This document shows positions 22,631-34,513 of a stretch of 64,000 nt of DNA, one piece after another (position 1 is the stretch's first letter; each line of letters begins with the position of its first letter). This stretch comes from Helianthus annuus. Lineage: Eukaryota; Streptophyta; Magnoliopsida; Asterales; Asteraceae. The notes beneath the pieces are model-generated. The model was not told the origin of the DNA and did not search any database. It saw only the letters and a program-made list of their open reading frames with translations. A program made the position numbers and the translations under genes. The DNA is taken from NCBI RefSeq assembly GCF_002127325.2, contig NC_035445.2, forward strand, positions 85,389,644-85,453,643, written 5' to 3'.

Positions 22631-25600
22631 TGTCACACCCTGGCTTTGCGGAAGCATGGTTAATTTGGTGTGACTTCTTAATACCATAGCTTAATCATAA
22701 CAAAGCTATATGAATTAAAAACATGCAAGAATCATCCATTAAATTTTAAAACCAAACATAGTATCATTGTTTAATCGGACCAACACTCTAATAACCATAA
22801 CATTGTTTCCCAATCAAAACAACTTAAACATAACATAAACACAGTTTAAGGTCTGTGACTTGTCCAGGAAAGAGTCACATTCCCTAAACCCCGGATGACC
22901 TTGGAAACTAGTGCAGCGGGAAAACGTGCCATACCGTGCCAGATCTTTTAATTCCCTGAAATACATGTAAGTTGAAAAATCAACAATAATGTTGAGCGAG
23001 TTCATGTGTAAGTGAGTAAATAAACCTTTGTATTTATCAAAATCCTGGTATGTAGCAAATAAGGAAAAAGAGATTACCAATGGTTTGCAAGGCCATTGAT
23101 ATGTGTGAAATGCAAGTAGGAAGGCTCAAACCTAGCAGATTTATGCGTCGGGTACAAAGTCATCCCGAGGTCCGTTATGCTGGGCCTGGGACTAGGCTCG
23201 CTACACCCCAATAGATCTATCGCTCCTGCCCCTCGGTCCTACCCTGAGGATTAATGACCTCAAGTTTCCGCCTACCCATTCACATGATCTAAAAAGTAAC
23301 CCTCCTTACGCTAACCATACCATGTATAAAGTAATCATAAACATTGTAACATGTATTTCACCCCCGCAGTTTAGAAAACTGAAAACAGTTAAGAGAAAAG
23401 AGGGACATGAACTCACAGTCAGTGCGTCTCTACCAAGTACTCCGAATATCTGCTGTGCGACGACCTACATGTACTAATTCTATTAGACGGATGGCCGTGC
23501 CTTAGCTTTATAGTTTAGATTTTCGGGAAATAGTTAGACAACTATTTCGTGTTTATATCTTGCATGTACTTGGTAGTTTAATCTCCTTCCCAAGGATGGG
23601 GGATTTAATACATGTGCGTTCAATTTATAATATTAAGTCTCACTTAATATATTTTCATTTCTAATTCCAAATATAAATATTTTTCTCAAAAATATTATAT
23701 TTCTATTTCACATAATTTTTCCCCAAAAATAATACGTTGATAAAATATACGTTCATAATCATTTCCGTATAATGCGTAAGTTACGTTTTTGTAGTCGTGT
23801 GGTAATAATAATTACCGTTGTAACTTATATGTTTATCGTGAAAGCGTTTGTATTATTTTGGATTTGTCAACGTTTGCAAATATTATTTTTACTCTAAAAA
23901 TAATATTTGTGTATTTTCACAAAATAATCATAAACAGTGTTGTGAAAAATTATATTTACCAAATATATATTTATCACGTTTAATTTTGTGAAAATCCCAC
24001 CTCCGAATATTTGTAAATAAAGTCATGGCGAAATATATTTTGAAAACTTATCAAAAATAATTCTAACACTTGTAAATAATTCTAAGTGTTAGGTTTTAGA
24101 AAAATTTCGTCAGAGTTTCCTCTGTAACTGGAGGTGGCCACGCCTTCAAGTGTATCATTTTCTTTTACAAAATCATTTCAACAACTTCTTGATTCAACCA
24201 AACAATTTCTGACACATCAAACTAGTCGACAAGTATGTAAATCGCATAATCACATGAACTTGTAGTTTTTCCGAAAACTATAGTGTAGATCCCGTTATAG
24301 TTTGTGGATCTATGTATAAAGTAACTCAATCTTGTAAAAACCTCGTTTTTAGAATAAAACCATCTTTACAACTTCTTGTCAACTTGTACAAAGGTCGTTA
24401 TTTTGTCGAAACTTTTCATTTCACAAGTGTTTATACACTTGTGGTTTGTAAAAATCATGCTTGTTAGTGTGTTATCCGACTTTTTAGAAAACATGATTTT
24501 CTCGACACTTGGTCCTTTGAAAATACCACTTGCAGATACGTAGATCCGATAGTTTTAAACACTATTTTACAAGTAAAAATACTTTTACACAAGTTCATGT
24601 TTCTCATGTGGTAGAGTTTCACCTTTTAACCCTTGTACCGATAGAAACAAGCTTATGTCAAGATCTATGATCTTAACAAAGTCGGGTTAAACGATGATCC
24701 GAGCTACCACAACGTAGATCGGGCCTCAATATTCACAACTTTCAAATACTACAACTTTTACACAAGTATTAAGTTTTTATCCAACAATATTCATGTTTCA
24801 GTAGACTTTAAAGATTCAAAAGATAAGTTTTCGCATTTTGACCGTCACAAATCTTATTAACCACCTTAGATTAGTTCGAGAGGGTGTTTTAAGTGTTATA
24901 CCTCTAGCTCGGGGCTAGGGAAGAATCTATGCGAAAATGTGGTGGATAAAAGCAAGATAACGAGGTCCTTCGCCTTCCGTTAGCTCCAAGACTCCTTATG
25001 CGAGATCCTTAACACTTGTGTGATGTTGGAATGGAATGAACAAGAGCCGAAAATGGTGGTAGTGAGGGAGGGGGTTTCGGCCGAGAGGAAGCAAGGAGGG
25101 AGAGAGTGTGTTTGTGTAGTGTTGTTGTTGTGAATGAACTCTTGTGTAAACTCAAGGTATTTATAGATAAACTCAAGTGATAATCCCTTGGATTTTATGT
25201 CTAGTTGATACTAGACATGTTTATTTAAATAATCAACAAATGGTACATGTGTGTCCCCCTAGTTAGGCCGATTACATGAGGGGGGGGGGGTCTTCTAGTT
25301 CAATTCCAATCAAATGGTTAGAGTTTAGTTAAGTTAAACCAAGTTAGATTTAGGGTTAACTCGGTTAGTTGTATGATGTGTTCTATAGCGGGTGTTAGGG
25401 TATTCAGGGACCCTAACTGGCTCAGAAAAAGACCAATAATATTATTGTCAATATTTTTATGTTCCGGGTATAGTCCGGTTGTTCGGTTGGATAGTAATCC
25501 GTTAAAGTGCTTAAGTAAGCTTTTAAGTGTCGTAAATAATATTTTTAGTGACACATCTTATTTCCCAAAGTGTCAGGAATATTTTCCTCATGTTTTGGCA

Positions 25601-26043
25601 CTTTATTAGTTAGCCAGAAGCTGGTATGTTAATTAAAGTGTTGTGGCCTGTGCTTAGGGTACGTTTTAGGCACATCCAGTCATTATATCTTAATCCTAGA
25701 GACGCAGTTCTACAACCCTTGTATCCCTACACTCACTATGGGTGTAGTAAAATATTTCTGGCTCATACAGGCCCTTAGAGGCAGTGTCTGCCTGATGCTG
25801 GCTTTATCAGCATGTTCAATAGGTTATCCGTTCAAATGCTACTGTGCTTTAGTGCATCATGTTTGTCACTAAGGTTCAACGTGTAAATAATGTAGTGACG
25901 GAAATCAAAGTATGATGCAGGAGTATACAAGTACTAGAATTCAAGTAGCAGTTTGTCAGCAATTTCAGTTAAGCACAGTAATTAAGCAGCAATTAATTAT
26001 TAATTAAAGCGTACGGATACCTGGTTTAGTGAGGGTTGTCACA
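22631..26043 (-). mobile_element. Chromovirus copy 1: 3' LTR (full, 3413 bp)
   Basis: On the minus strand it starts TGTGACAACCC and ends CCAGGGTGTGACA. TATA-like CTATAAATACC lies at about 25158-25168, giving U3 of about 0.9 kb and a long R-U5 of about 2.5 kb. The likely leader is rich in AAC and CTCTCTCC blocks. A G-run of 11 (plus strand, near 25280) differs in length among the four LTR copies. By eye about 22 substitutions separate it from the LTR at 39384-42795 (about 0.6%). A polypurine tract follows at 26044. Confidence 0.92.
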
Positions 26044-26056
26044 TTCTCCCCCCGTT
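26044..26056 (-). promoter_or_regulatory. Polypurine tract of chromovirus copy 1
   Basis: Minus strand reads AACGGGGGGAGAA directly before the 3' LTR start TGTGACA, the expected position and composition of the plus-strand primer for reverse transcription. The same tract is found at 42796-42808. Confidence 0.85.
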
Positions 26057-26078
26057 AAAGAAATTTCGTCCCGAAATT

Positions 26079-29000
26079 TTAAGTTCTGCTTGTAGAAGCA
26101 GGGTTCTCAGGAAATAAGTGGGGGTATTTCTCTTTCATTCGGTCCTCACGCTCCCAGGTGAATTCAGGACCATGTCTAGCATTCCAACGAACTTTGACGA
26201 GCTTGACACTGCTCCGGCGGGTCTTGTTTACTTTCCAATCCGTGACCTCAACAGGTTCTTCAACGAGATGGAGCGTGTCGTCAACATGAATTTCGTCGGT
26301 AGGAATGGCAACGGTATCTTGAGTTAGACTTCTCTTCAGATTGGATACATGGAATGTATCGTGAACACCATTCAGTTCGGCAGGTAAATCCAACTTGTAA
26401 GCTACTAACCCGATTCTCTCCAAGATCTTGAATGGTCCAATATACCTCGGGTTCAACTTTCCACGTTTCCCAAAGCGTGCCACACCCTTCCAAGGTGATA
26501 CCTTCAACAAAACCATCTCACCAACCTCAAACTCTAGAGGTTTCCTGCTTCGATCCGCGTAGGCTTTCTGCCTGTCACGAGCCGCACTGATGCGGTCTCA
26601 TATCTGTGCGATCTTATCTGTGGTTTCCTGTACCATTTAAGGACCAACCAATTGTCTATCACCTGCGTCAGCCCAACAAAGCGGTGATCTGCACTTGCGC
26701 CCATATAAAGCTTCGAATGGCGCGGCACCAATACTGGTGTGGTAGCTGTTGTTGTATGAGAACTCAACCAAAGGCAAATGCTTATCCCAGCTACCGCCCA
26801 AATCCATCACACATGCTCTCAGCATATCTTCTAGTGTCTGTATCGTCCGCTCGCTTTGACCGTCGATCTGTGGGTGGAACGCAGTGCTCAGATTCAACTT
26901 TGAGCCAAAAGCTTCCTGGAAGGATTGCCATATCCTTGACACGAACCTTCCGTCTCTATCAGAGATAATCGAGAGAGGTACTCCATGGCGTGTAACAATC
27001 TCTCTCATGTAAATTTCGGCCAGTTTGCTCGTATTATCCTTCTCTCGGATAGGTAGGAAGTGTGCTGACTTCGTTAAGCGATCCACTATTACCCAAATAG
27101 TGTCATGGCCTCTTGGCGTTCTTGGCAACTTCGTAATAAAATCCATAGAGATTTGTTCCCACTTCCACTTGGGAATCTCTGGTTGCTGCAGAAGTCCCGA
27201 AGGCTTCTGGTATTCCGCCTTAACTTTGGCGCAAGTTAAACATTTGCTCACATAAACAGCCACATCGCCTTTCATCCTAGGCCACCAATAGTAATCTTTA
27301 AGATCCTGGTACATCTTATCCGCTCCAGGGTGGATAGAGTACCGCGACTTGTGAGCTTCATCGAAAATAACCTTCCTTAAACCTCCAAACAAAGGAACCC
27401 AAATCCTTTTCTCAAAACATAATGTTCCTTCCCTGTTTGGTACCAATAGCTTCTCCATCCCATGGAGATATTCTTCTTCAAGGTTTCTTTCCTTGAGAGC
27501 GTCTTTTTGCGCGGCACGAATGCGCAAGGAAAGATCGGTCTGAATAATCATCTCTAAAGCCCTAACCCTTATGGGCTTGATCCTCTCCTTTCGACTTAGG
27601 GCATCGGCGACCACATTCGCCTTCCCTGGATGATACTTAATCTCGCAGTCGTAATCATTCAACAGTTCTACCCATCGTCTTTGCCTCATGTTCAACTCCT
27701 TCTGGTTGAATATATGTTGGAGGCTCTTGTGATCTGTGAAGATTGTGCACTTCGTACCATAAAGGTAGTGTCTCCAGATCTTTAAAGCAAAAACTATTGC
27801 GCCTAGCTCCAAATCGTGTGTGGTATAGTTCTTTTCGTGTACCTTCAGTTGGCGAGACGCGTAGGCAATAACCTTTTGACGTTGCATCAACACACAACCC
27901 AACCCTTGACGCGATGCGTCGCAGTATACCACAAAATCATCAGTACCTTCCGGTAGTGCTAAGATTGGCGCTTTGCAGAGCTTATCTTTCAATATCTGGA
28001 ATGCTTCCTCCTGTTTGATTCCCCAATCAAACTTCTTGTCCTTCTGAGTGAGGAGCGTCAATGGTTGAGCGATCTTTGAAAAATTCTCAATGAACCTTCG
28101 ATAATAGCCAGCCAAACCCAAGAATTGCCGAATCTCGGTTGGCGTCTTTGGCGTTTCCCAATCTTTGATCGCCTCGATCTTGGTTGGATCCACGTGGATT
28201 CCATCTCCATTCACCACGTGCCCAAGGAATTGCACTTCTCTTAGCCAAAACTCGCACTTAGAGAACTTGGCGTACAACTGTTCCTTCTTTAGCAGCTCCA
28301 GAACGGCTCTTAAATGCTGCTCGTGCTCAGCCTTCGTCTTTGAATAAATCAAAATATCATCGATGAACACAATCACGAACTTATCCAAGTACGGCTTACA
28401 AACTCGATTCATCAAATCCATGAATACTGCAGGTGCGTTTGTCAAACCAAATGGCATAACGAGAAACTCGGAGTGTCCATATCGAGTTCTGAAGGCTGTC
28501 TTTGGGATACTCTCCTCCTGTATCCGTAACTGATAGTATCCAGATCGAAGATCGATCTTTGAATAAAAGCTTGAACCTTGTAGTTGGTCAAACAGATCAT
28601 CGATTCTTGGCAGAGGATACCTATTCTTGATCGTCAGCTTGTTCAACTCTCGGTAGTCAATACACATACGGAAACTACCGTCCTTCTTCTTGACAAACAA
28701 AACTGGAGCTCCCCAAGGCGAGAAGCTTGGTCGGATGAATCCCTTGTCTAACAACTCTTGAAGTTGTGTCGACAGTTCCTGCATCTCGGACGGGGCAAGT
28801 CTGTAGGGTGCCTTAGCCACATGCGCGGCGCCTGGAACTAAGTCAATGCGAAACTCCACTTGCCTTTGAGGCGGCAAGCCAGACAAATCTTCTGGGAAGA
28901 CTTCTGGGTACTCCCTCACGACAGGGATGTCTTCGATCTTTGGCTCAGCAGCCTTCTTATCTACAATGTGTGCCAGAAAGGCAGCACATCCCTTCTGCAA

Positions 29001-30575
29001 ACACTTTCTTGCCTTCAGGCAGCTAATAATCCTCAACGGCGTCTCACGCTTCTCTCCGTGAACAACAATGGTCTCACCATCATCGGTCGGGATACGAACG
29101 ACCTTCTCATGACAAACTATCTCGGCCTTGTTACTCGATAACCAATCCATTCCTACTACCACATCGAAGCTTCCCAACTGGACTGGTAGTAGATCTGTAG
29201 CGAACTCGCGCTCTCCCAACTCGATTATGCAACCTCAAATCACCTCATTAGCTTCTACTAACTTCCCATTCGCTAATTCGATCGAGTACGGAGTATCTAA
29301 CTTACTAGCGGCTAAACCAAGCATATTCTTAAATTCTAACGATACGAAGCTATAATCGGCGCCAGTATCAAATAAAACGGATGCATAGCGTTGGTTTACA
29401 AGGAACGTACCAGTGACAACATTGGGATCCTGGCGCGCTTCCCTTGCTTCTATGTTGAAAACCCTTCCGCGGGCTTGGTTCAATTCCGGGCAATTCCTCT
29501 TGTAATGCCCAACATCACCGCAGTTGAAACATCCGGGCCTCTGCCCGTTCCCACCATTGTTTCCCGCTTGGTTGTTTCTCTGATTACGATTCATGGCGCC
29601 CGCTTGGTTTGCGTTGTTGACTCGGTTTCCATCACCTCCATTGTTCCCTTGGGGGCGGTTCCCAGTACCACCACGGTTATTTCTATTCCCAAATCCTCTC
29701 TGGCCTCCCTGGCCAGCAGTAGCCCAACAAGTCTCCTTCAGGTGGCCAGTCTTTCCACATGCTTCACAAACTTTCAACCCACAACGGCCAGAATGATGGC
29801 GCTGGCAGTTATTACACCTGGGCTGGGCGCCCATGTATCCCTTTCCTTTCTTCCTACTACCAGCTGTATCTTGCGCTGGCGCATTTGATTCCCCTTTCTT
29901 AACCACCACCCCGGTGCCCTGCTTGAAGTTTGAAAACTTCCGCTTGTTCCCTCCAGATGACTCCACATGAGTCTCCTTCTTCTTTGGCTCCGCTTCATCA
30001 AACTTGTTCAAACGAATTGCCTCCTCCGTAAGAGCCACGCTCAAATCAATGGCTTCAGTGATAGTCGCAGGTTTGGAGGAGGTCACCATGCTGATGATTT
30101 GAGGAGCTAATCCCCAAATGAAACGTTCAATTCTCTTGAACTCAGGTGTGACCATGTAGGGTACCACATGCGACAAGTCGTGGAACCTCTGAACGTACTC
30201 AGCTATCTTCGACCCTTCCATTTTCAGGTGCCAGAACTCGGTCTCCAATCTCTGGATTTCGGCGCGAGAACAGTACTTTTTGCGCATGAGTTCTTTCAGC
30301 TCGGTCCAGGTCAGTGCGTAAGCAGCAGCTTCGCCAAGTGTTTGTACTTGCAAGTTCCACCAGGATAGGGCTCCATCCAAAAATAGGCCAGAGATGTAAA
30401 TGACTTGTTGATCCAATGCGCATTTGCTCATGCGAAGAACGGATTCTGTTTTCTCAGCCCAGCGGACAAAAGCGACAGCACCTCCTGTGCCATCAAAGTT
30501 TACGGGCTTGCAGTCCAAGAACTGTTTGTAGGTGCACCCTGCACATACATTATAACGCATGATTGGCATTAGCAT
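26079..30575 (-). pseudogene. Chromovirus copy 1 gag-pol, with three stops
   Basis: Co-linear with the intact frame at 42831-47327. Order: gag, two CCHC knuckles, protease (FDTGADYSF), reverse transcriptase (FIDDILIYS), RNase H, integrase (zinc region, then the D, D, E motifs), and a chromodomain-like C-terminus ending EKYPHLFPE. This order with a chromodomain marks a Ty3/gypsy chromovirus, Tekay/Del type. Compared with the right-hand copy, in-frame stops arise near 29234 (CGA to TGA), near 26608 (CGA to TGA) and near 26636 (GAA to TAA). The first two are CpG transitions, as expected from decay of methylated DNA. Not functional as it stands. Reverse transcription of its RNA would need proteins from another copy. 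Confidence 0.93.
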
Positions 30576-30594
30576 TCTTGCTAAGGAAATCCAT

Positions 30595-30783
30595 TTAGGT
30601 CATGGTTTGTCTTAACGACTTAGGGTTACCATGAGGCGGATTGTTATTGTTGCCAGTGTTGCCAGAGTTGCTTCCACTCATTCCTCCTTGAGAGGCAGCA
30701 TATTGAGCAATAGCTGCAGCAATGACTTGCTGTAGTTCGGCCTGGGTCGTAGGCATTTGCTGCTGTTGACGTCTTGGCGGCAT
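30595..30783 (-). CDS. Short gag leader frame (MPPRRQQQQ..), copy 1
   Basis: A 62-codon frame starting [10 protein letters not shown], Gln/Ala/Asn-rich, ends with TAA about 20 bp before the gag frame starts, in a different phase. Gag proteins of Tekay elements known to me often start with such an MPPRR stretch, so this is probably the true gag N-terminus, separated by an old frameshift or used through splicing or frameshifting. The same arrangement is found in copy 3. Confidence 0.6.
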   Translation of the reverse strand: MPPRRQQQQMPTTQAELQQVIAAAIAQYAASQGGMSGSNSGNTGNNNNPPHGNPKSLRQTMT

Positions 30784-30869
30784 CTTCTAAAGATGTGTTT
30801 ACGTCGGTTAGGCCATAGTAACGCGTACGTATATAGTAATAGTAATAACATCTCATGTTATCAATACTT

Positions 30870-30965
30870 CATAAATACTAATCACACAACATCCCATGTC
30901 ACAAATATTATACACACAACATCCCATGTCATAAAAATATACACACAACATCCCATGTTATAATA
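30870..30965. repeat. Three short direct repeats in the retroelement leader
   Basis: The phrase CACACAACATCCCATGT occurs three times with a period of about 28-30 bp, separated by AT-rich spacers. It lies between the 5' LTR and gag. Also present at about 36868-36960 and 47625-47715. Confidence 0.75.
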
Positions 30966-31268
30966 ATGTAAATAAGCAATCAAGCGAATCAAATATGATG
31001 AGAATACTGCGATTGCCATATATATCGAGACCACAACGTAAGTGTATCAGTACATCACTGTGTCATACAATCATCAATCAACTAGGGGCTACATCACCCC
31101 TGTCCAAAAGCTATATCAAATCAGTGTCAAATACATCAAATACATCAAGTATGTGTCAAAAGTCAGTATCATCATGTAGTCTCCAAAATGCTATGCAACC
31201 AAAAGCAATCGCGGTCCTCTCACCAACGTCTACACAAGCAGTACTGATGAGCTCTATACAGATGGCGG

Positions 31269-32675
31269 CCGATAGAAACAAGCTTATGTCAAGATCTATG
31301 ATCTTAACAAAGTCGGGTTAAACGATGATCCGAGCTACCACAACGTAGATCGGGCCTCAATATTCACAACTTTCAAATACTACAACTTTTACACAAGTAT
31401 TAAGTTTGTATCCAACAATATTCATGTTTCAGTAGACTTTAAAGATTCAAAAGATAAGTTTTCGCATTTTGACCGTCACAAATCTTATTAACCACCTTAG
31501 ATTAGTTCGAGAGGGTGTTTTAAGTGTTATACCTCTAGCTCGGGGCTAGGGAAGAATCTATGCGAAAATGTGGTGGATAAAAGCAAGATAACGAGGTCCT
31601 TCGCCTTCCGTTAGCTCCAAGACTCCTTATGCGAGATCCTTAACACTTGTGTGATGTTGGAATGGAATGAACAAGAGCCGAAAATGGTGGTAGTGAGGGA
31701 GGGGGTTTCGGCCGAGAGGAAGCAAGGAGGGAGAGAGTGTGTTTGTGTAGTGTTGTTGTTGTGAATGAACTCTTGTGTAAACTCAAGGTATTTATAGATA
31801 AACTCAAGTGATAATCCCTTGGATTTTATGTCTAGTTGATACTAGACATGTTTATTTAAATAATCAACAAATGGTACATGTGTGTCCCCCTAGTTAGGCC
31901 GATTACATGAGGGGGGGGGGGGTCTTCTAGTTCAATTCCAATCAAATGGTTAGAGTTTAGTTAAGTTAAACCAAGTTAGATTTAGGGTTAACTCGGTTAG
32001 TTGTATGATGTGTTCTATAGCGGGTGTTAGGGTATTCAGGGACCCTAACTGGCTCAGAAAAAGACCAATAATATTATTGTCAATATTTTTAAGTTCCGGG
32101 TATAGTCCAGTTGTTCGGTTGGATAGTAATCCATTAAAGTGCTTAAGTAAGCATTTAAGTGTCGTAAATAATATTTTTAGTGACACATCTTATTTCCCAA
32201 AGTGTCAGGAATATTTTCCTCATGTTTTGGCACTTTATTAGTTAGCCAGAAGCTGGTATGTTAATTAAAGTGCTGTGGCCGGTGCTTAGGGTACGTTTTA
32301 GGCACATCCAGTCATTATATCTTATTCCTAGAGACGCAGTTCTACAACCCTTGTATCCCTACACTCACTATGGGTGTAGTAAAATATTTCTGGCTCATAC
32401 AGGCCCTTAGAGGCAGTGTCTGCCTGATGCTGGCTTTATTAGCATGTTCAATAGGTTATTCGTTCAAATGCTACTGTGCTTTAGTGCATCATGTTTGTCA
32501 CTAAGGTTCAATGTGTAAATAATGTAGTGACGGAAATCAAAGTATGATGCAGGAGTATACAAGTACTAGAATTCAAGTAGCAGTTTGTCAGCAATTTCAG
32601 TTAAGCACAGTAATTAAGCAGCAATTAATTATTAATTAAATCGTATGGATACCTGGTTTAGTGAGGGTTGTCACA
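31269..32675 (-). mobile_element. Chromovirus copy 1: truncated 5' LTR
   Basis: Matches the 24638-26043 part of the full LTR. The remaining 2.0 kb of LTR, the primer-binding site and about 2.1 kb of leader with the extra ORF are missing. The junction is GATGGCGG|CCGATAG at 31268/31269, identical to that at 48020/48021. On the outer side it ends TGTCACA followed by the TSD CATTT. It keeps U3 and the start of R but cannot support a normal reverse-transcription cycle. Confidence 0.9.
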
Positions 32676-32680
32676 CATTT

Positions 32681-32839
32681 TGTAATACTTGATATTACTC
32701 TTTATTCGTTTGAAATATATCTATCTTTTGCTTCCGCTGTGCATTTAAATTGTGTTGTTTGACTATGACGATATCAACTACGTCACAATACTCCCCACCG
32801 GGGCCCACCGGCAATACGTGGAAATATCGGGGTGTGACA
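32681..32839 (+). mobile_element. Solo LTR, right part
   Basis: The last 159 bp of the solo LTR started at 19316, ending CGGGGTGTGACA. It is followed by the TSD CTATC (32840-32844) and then by MULE sequence. Repeated at 49430-49587. Confidence 0.85.
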
Positions 32840-32844
32840 CTATC

Positions 32845-33552
32845 ATTTTCATTCACAGCCACATCATTCAACTTATGCTGTACACTATCACTTTGATTCA
32901 CAGGATTCTCACCAAAGAATGGGTCAAAATCAAGATCATCCATTGTAATATCAATTTCATAATGCACACTACTTTGTCCTACTTCATGCCCAACACTAAT
33001 ATGCCCTGTTTCTAGTTGAACACTACTCTGACCTACATCATTTTCAACACTACCATTCCATTCTAACAATAACCTATTCTTACTAGCATTGATGTTTTCC
33101 ATCGCCATGATCTCCTCATCAGTTATTTCTTGCTCCCTAAACTTGGTTATTTCTTGCACCCTAAACTTGGTTGGGGAGCAGAAATAAGTATACACAGTTG
33201 TTATAGCATACTCACAATACACATTCATCACCCTAGACTGAGGAATAACTTTGATAAAATCTAAAACATCTGCATCACTTCCTAAAGCCCTTAGCCCAAA
33301 ATCAAGATTCTCACCAGGAACAAGAAAGTGATAATACCTTTCAATATCGCTTGGAAGGCCAAACTTGTCCACGATACAATCCATTTCATGCACAGAGAAC
33401 TTATCTTCATCTAACAAGTCAATAAAATTGCACTCTCCTTCAACATAAGCCCTATCGGGAAATCGGGTGAATATGCCACTGTGATAAAGCTTAATGGTGA
33501 ACAGACTTAGGAACCCCACTGCATTATGCAATGATCGATTAGTATTATTCAT
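32845..33552 (-). pseudogene. MULE transposase, N-terminal part (PB1-like domain)
   Basis: Begins MNNTNRSLHN and carries, at residues about 20-65, a PB1-like domain (IKLYHSGIFTRFPDRAYVEG and following) typical of the N-terminus of many plant MURA-like transposases. An acidic linker with repeated GQSSV and DSVQHKLNDV phrases follows. At the CTATC target site the frame runs into the solo LTR. The continuation of the same protein is at 19310 and below, so this is one gene split by a 13.5 kb insertion. A 24-bp tandem duplication (about 33122-33169) is absent from the second copy at 49593-50276. Confidence 0.85.
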
Positions 33553-34513
33553 AATTTCAACAAACGAAACTCAAAACCCTAAAAATTACTGTAGAAGGCA
33601 TCGACTTCAGATTGGGATAAGTGTTGTCGGATCATAAATTGTCTTCCATTTTTGTTTGAATTAGGGTTCATCGTCGAAGTTTGATTGCAGAAATTAGGAG
33701 GATGATTGAGATCGATGAGTGAAATTGGAAGGATAATTATGCGTTGTGAAGAATATAAAGGGACACAACTGCAATCAAACTTCAAATGACAATTATACCC
33801 TTGCATTAAATAAACCTAACTGAGTAAATTCAGTTTGGTGTAAAGGACATAAAGTGATACAAAACATGTGTTTTTTGGACATAAATTGAAACTAAAAGTT
33901 TTAAAGGGCACGTTTCAAAATTCAGTGCAAACATAAAGGACAAGAAGTGAAATTTTCTCTTAGAAAAATCTAAAAATATATGAAAATTGATTAGTATTAT
34001 AATATTAAAATAATAAAAAAATAAAAAAAAGCTATATATATATATATATAATTATAATATAAAAAGCACTATTCATAAGTTTATGTTATTAATACATCTG
34101 GATTTGGATTTGGATTGGATTGGATAATGGATAAGGGATAAAGGATAAGAAAATTAAAATGCATGGTTCATTTGTGTAAATTTCTTAAAGAGTTAAATGC
34201 CTGGTTGGTCTCTGTAATTTGCAAATATTGCAGACTTGATTCCAATACTTTAATACTACAGAGTTGGTCTCAGTTGTATTTTTTTTGCACTTAGTTGATC
34301 CTTATTACTAACAAATGTTAAGTTTTCCAGTTAACTGAAAAAAATAGTCTCTCAAATAGCATTCTGGTTATTTTACCAATTTTAAAAAAATAACAATAGT
34401 CAGTCAGCCTTTATACCCAAAAGTATTACAAAATGAAAATCATAGAAACTTAACATGTTTCTCAAAAACCTTAATAAACAAATCAAATCAAATGTCCTTT
34501 TAATTCAACAGAT

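Larger units (their letters stand above)
15832..33959. mobile_element. Mutator-like element (MULE), split by nested LTR elements
   Basis: Terminal inverted repeats of about 185 bp (15832-16016 and 33777-33959) start GAGAAAATTTCACTT. They are flanked by 9-mers TAAGAAAAA (15823-15831) and TTAGAAAAA (33960-33968), 8 of 9 identical. Long TIRs and a 9-bp TSD define a MULE. It carries a GRF zinc-finger gene near the left end (+) and a transposase (-) starting near the right end. The transposase is interrupted at CTATC by a solo LTR (19316-32839), which contains a whole chromovirus. Without the inserts the MULE would be about 4.6 kb. Its right end is repeated at 49588-50683. Confidence 0.9.

Noticed and set aside
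22814..23080. 88-codon frame in the LTR, also at 39567
   Set aside because: LTR U5/R sequence; no motif and no independent support.
25318..25609. Paired 78-codon frames on both strands, found in all four LTR copies
   Set aside because: Lie in the U3 region of the LTR and mirror each other; conserved only because the LTRs are recent copies.
29391..29888. 165-codon plus-strand frame (also at 35387 and 46143)
   Set aside because: Exact antisense of the gag zinc-knuckle and Gly/Asn-rich region; open because of the biased composition of gag.
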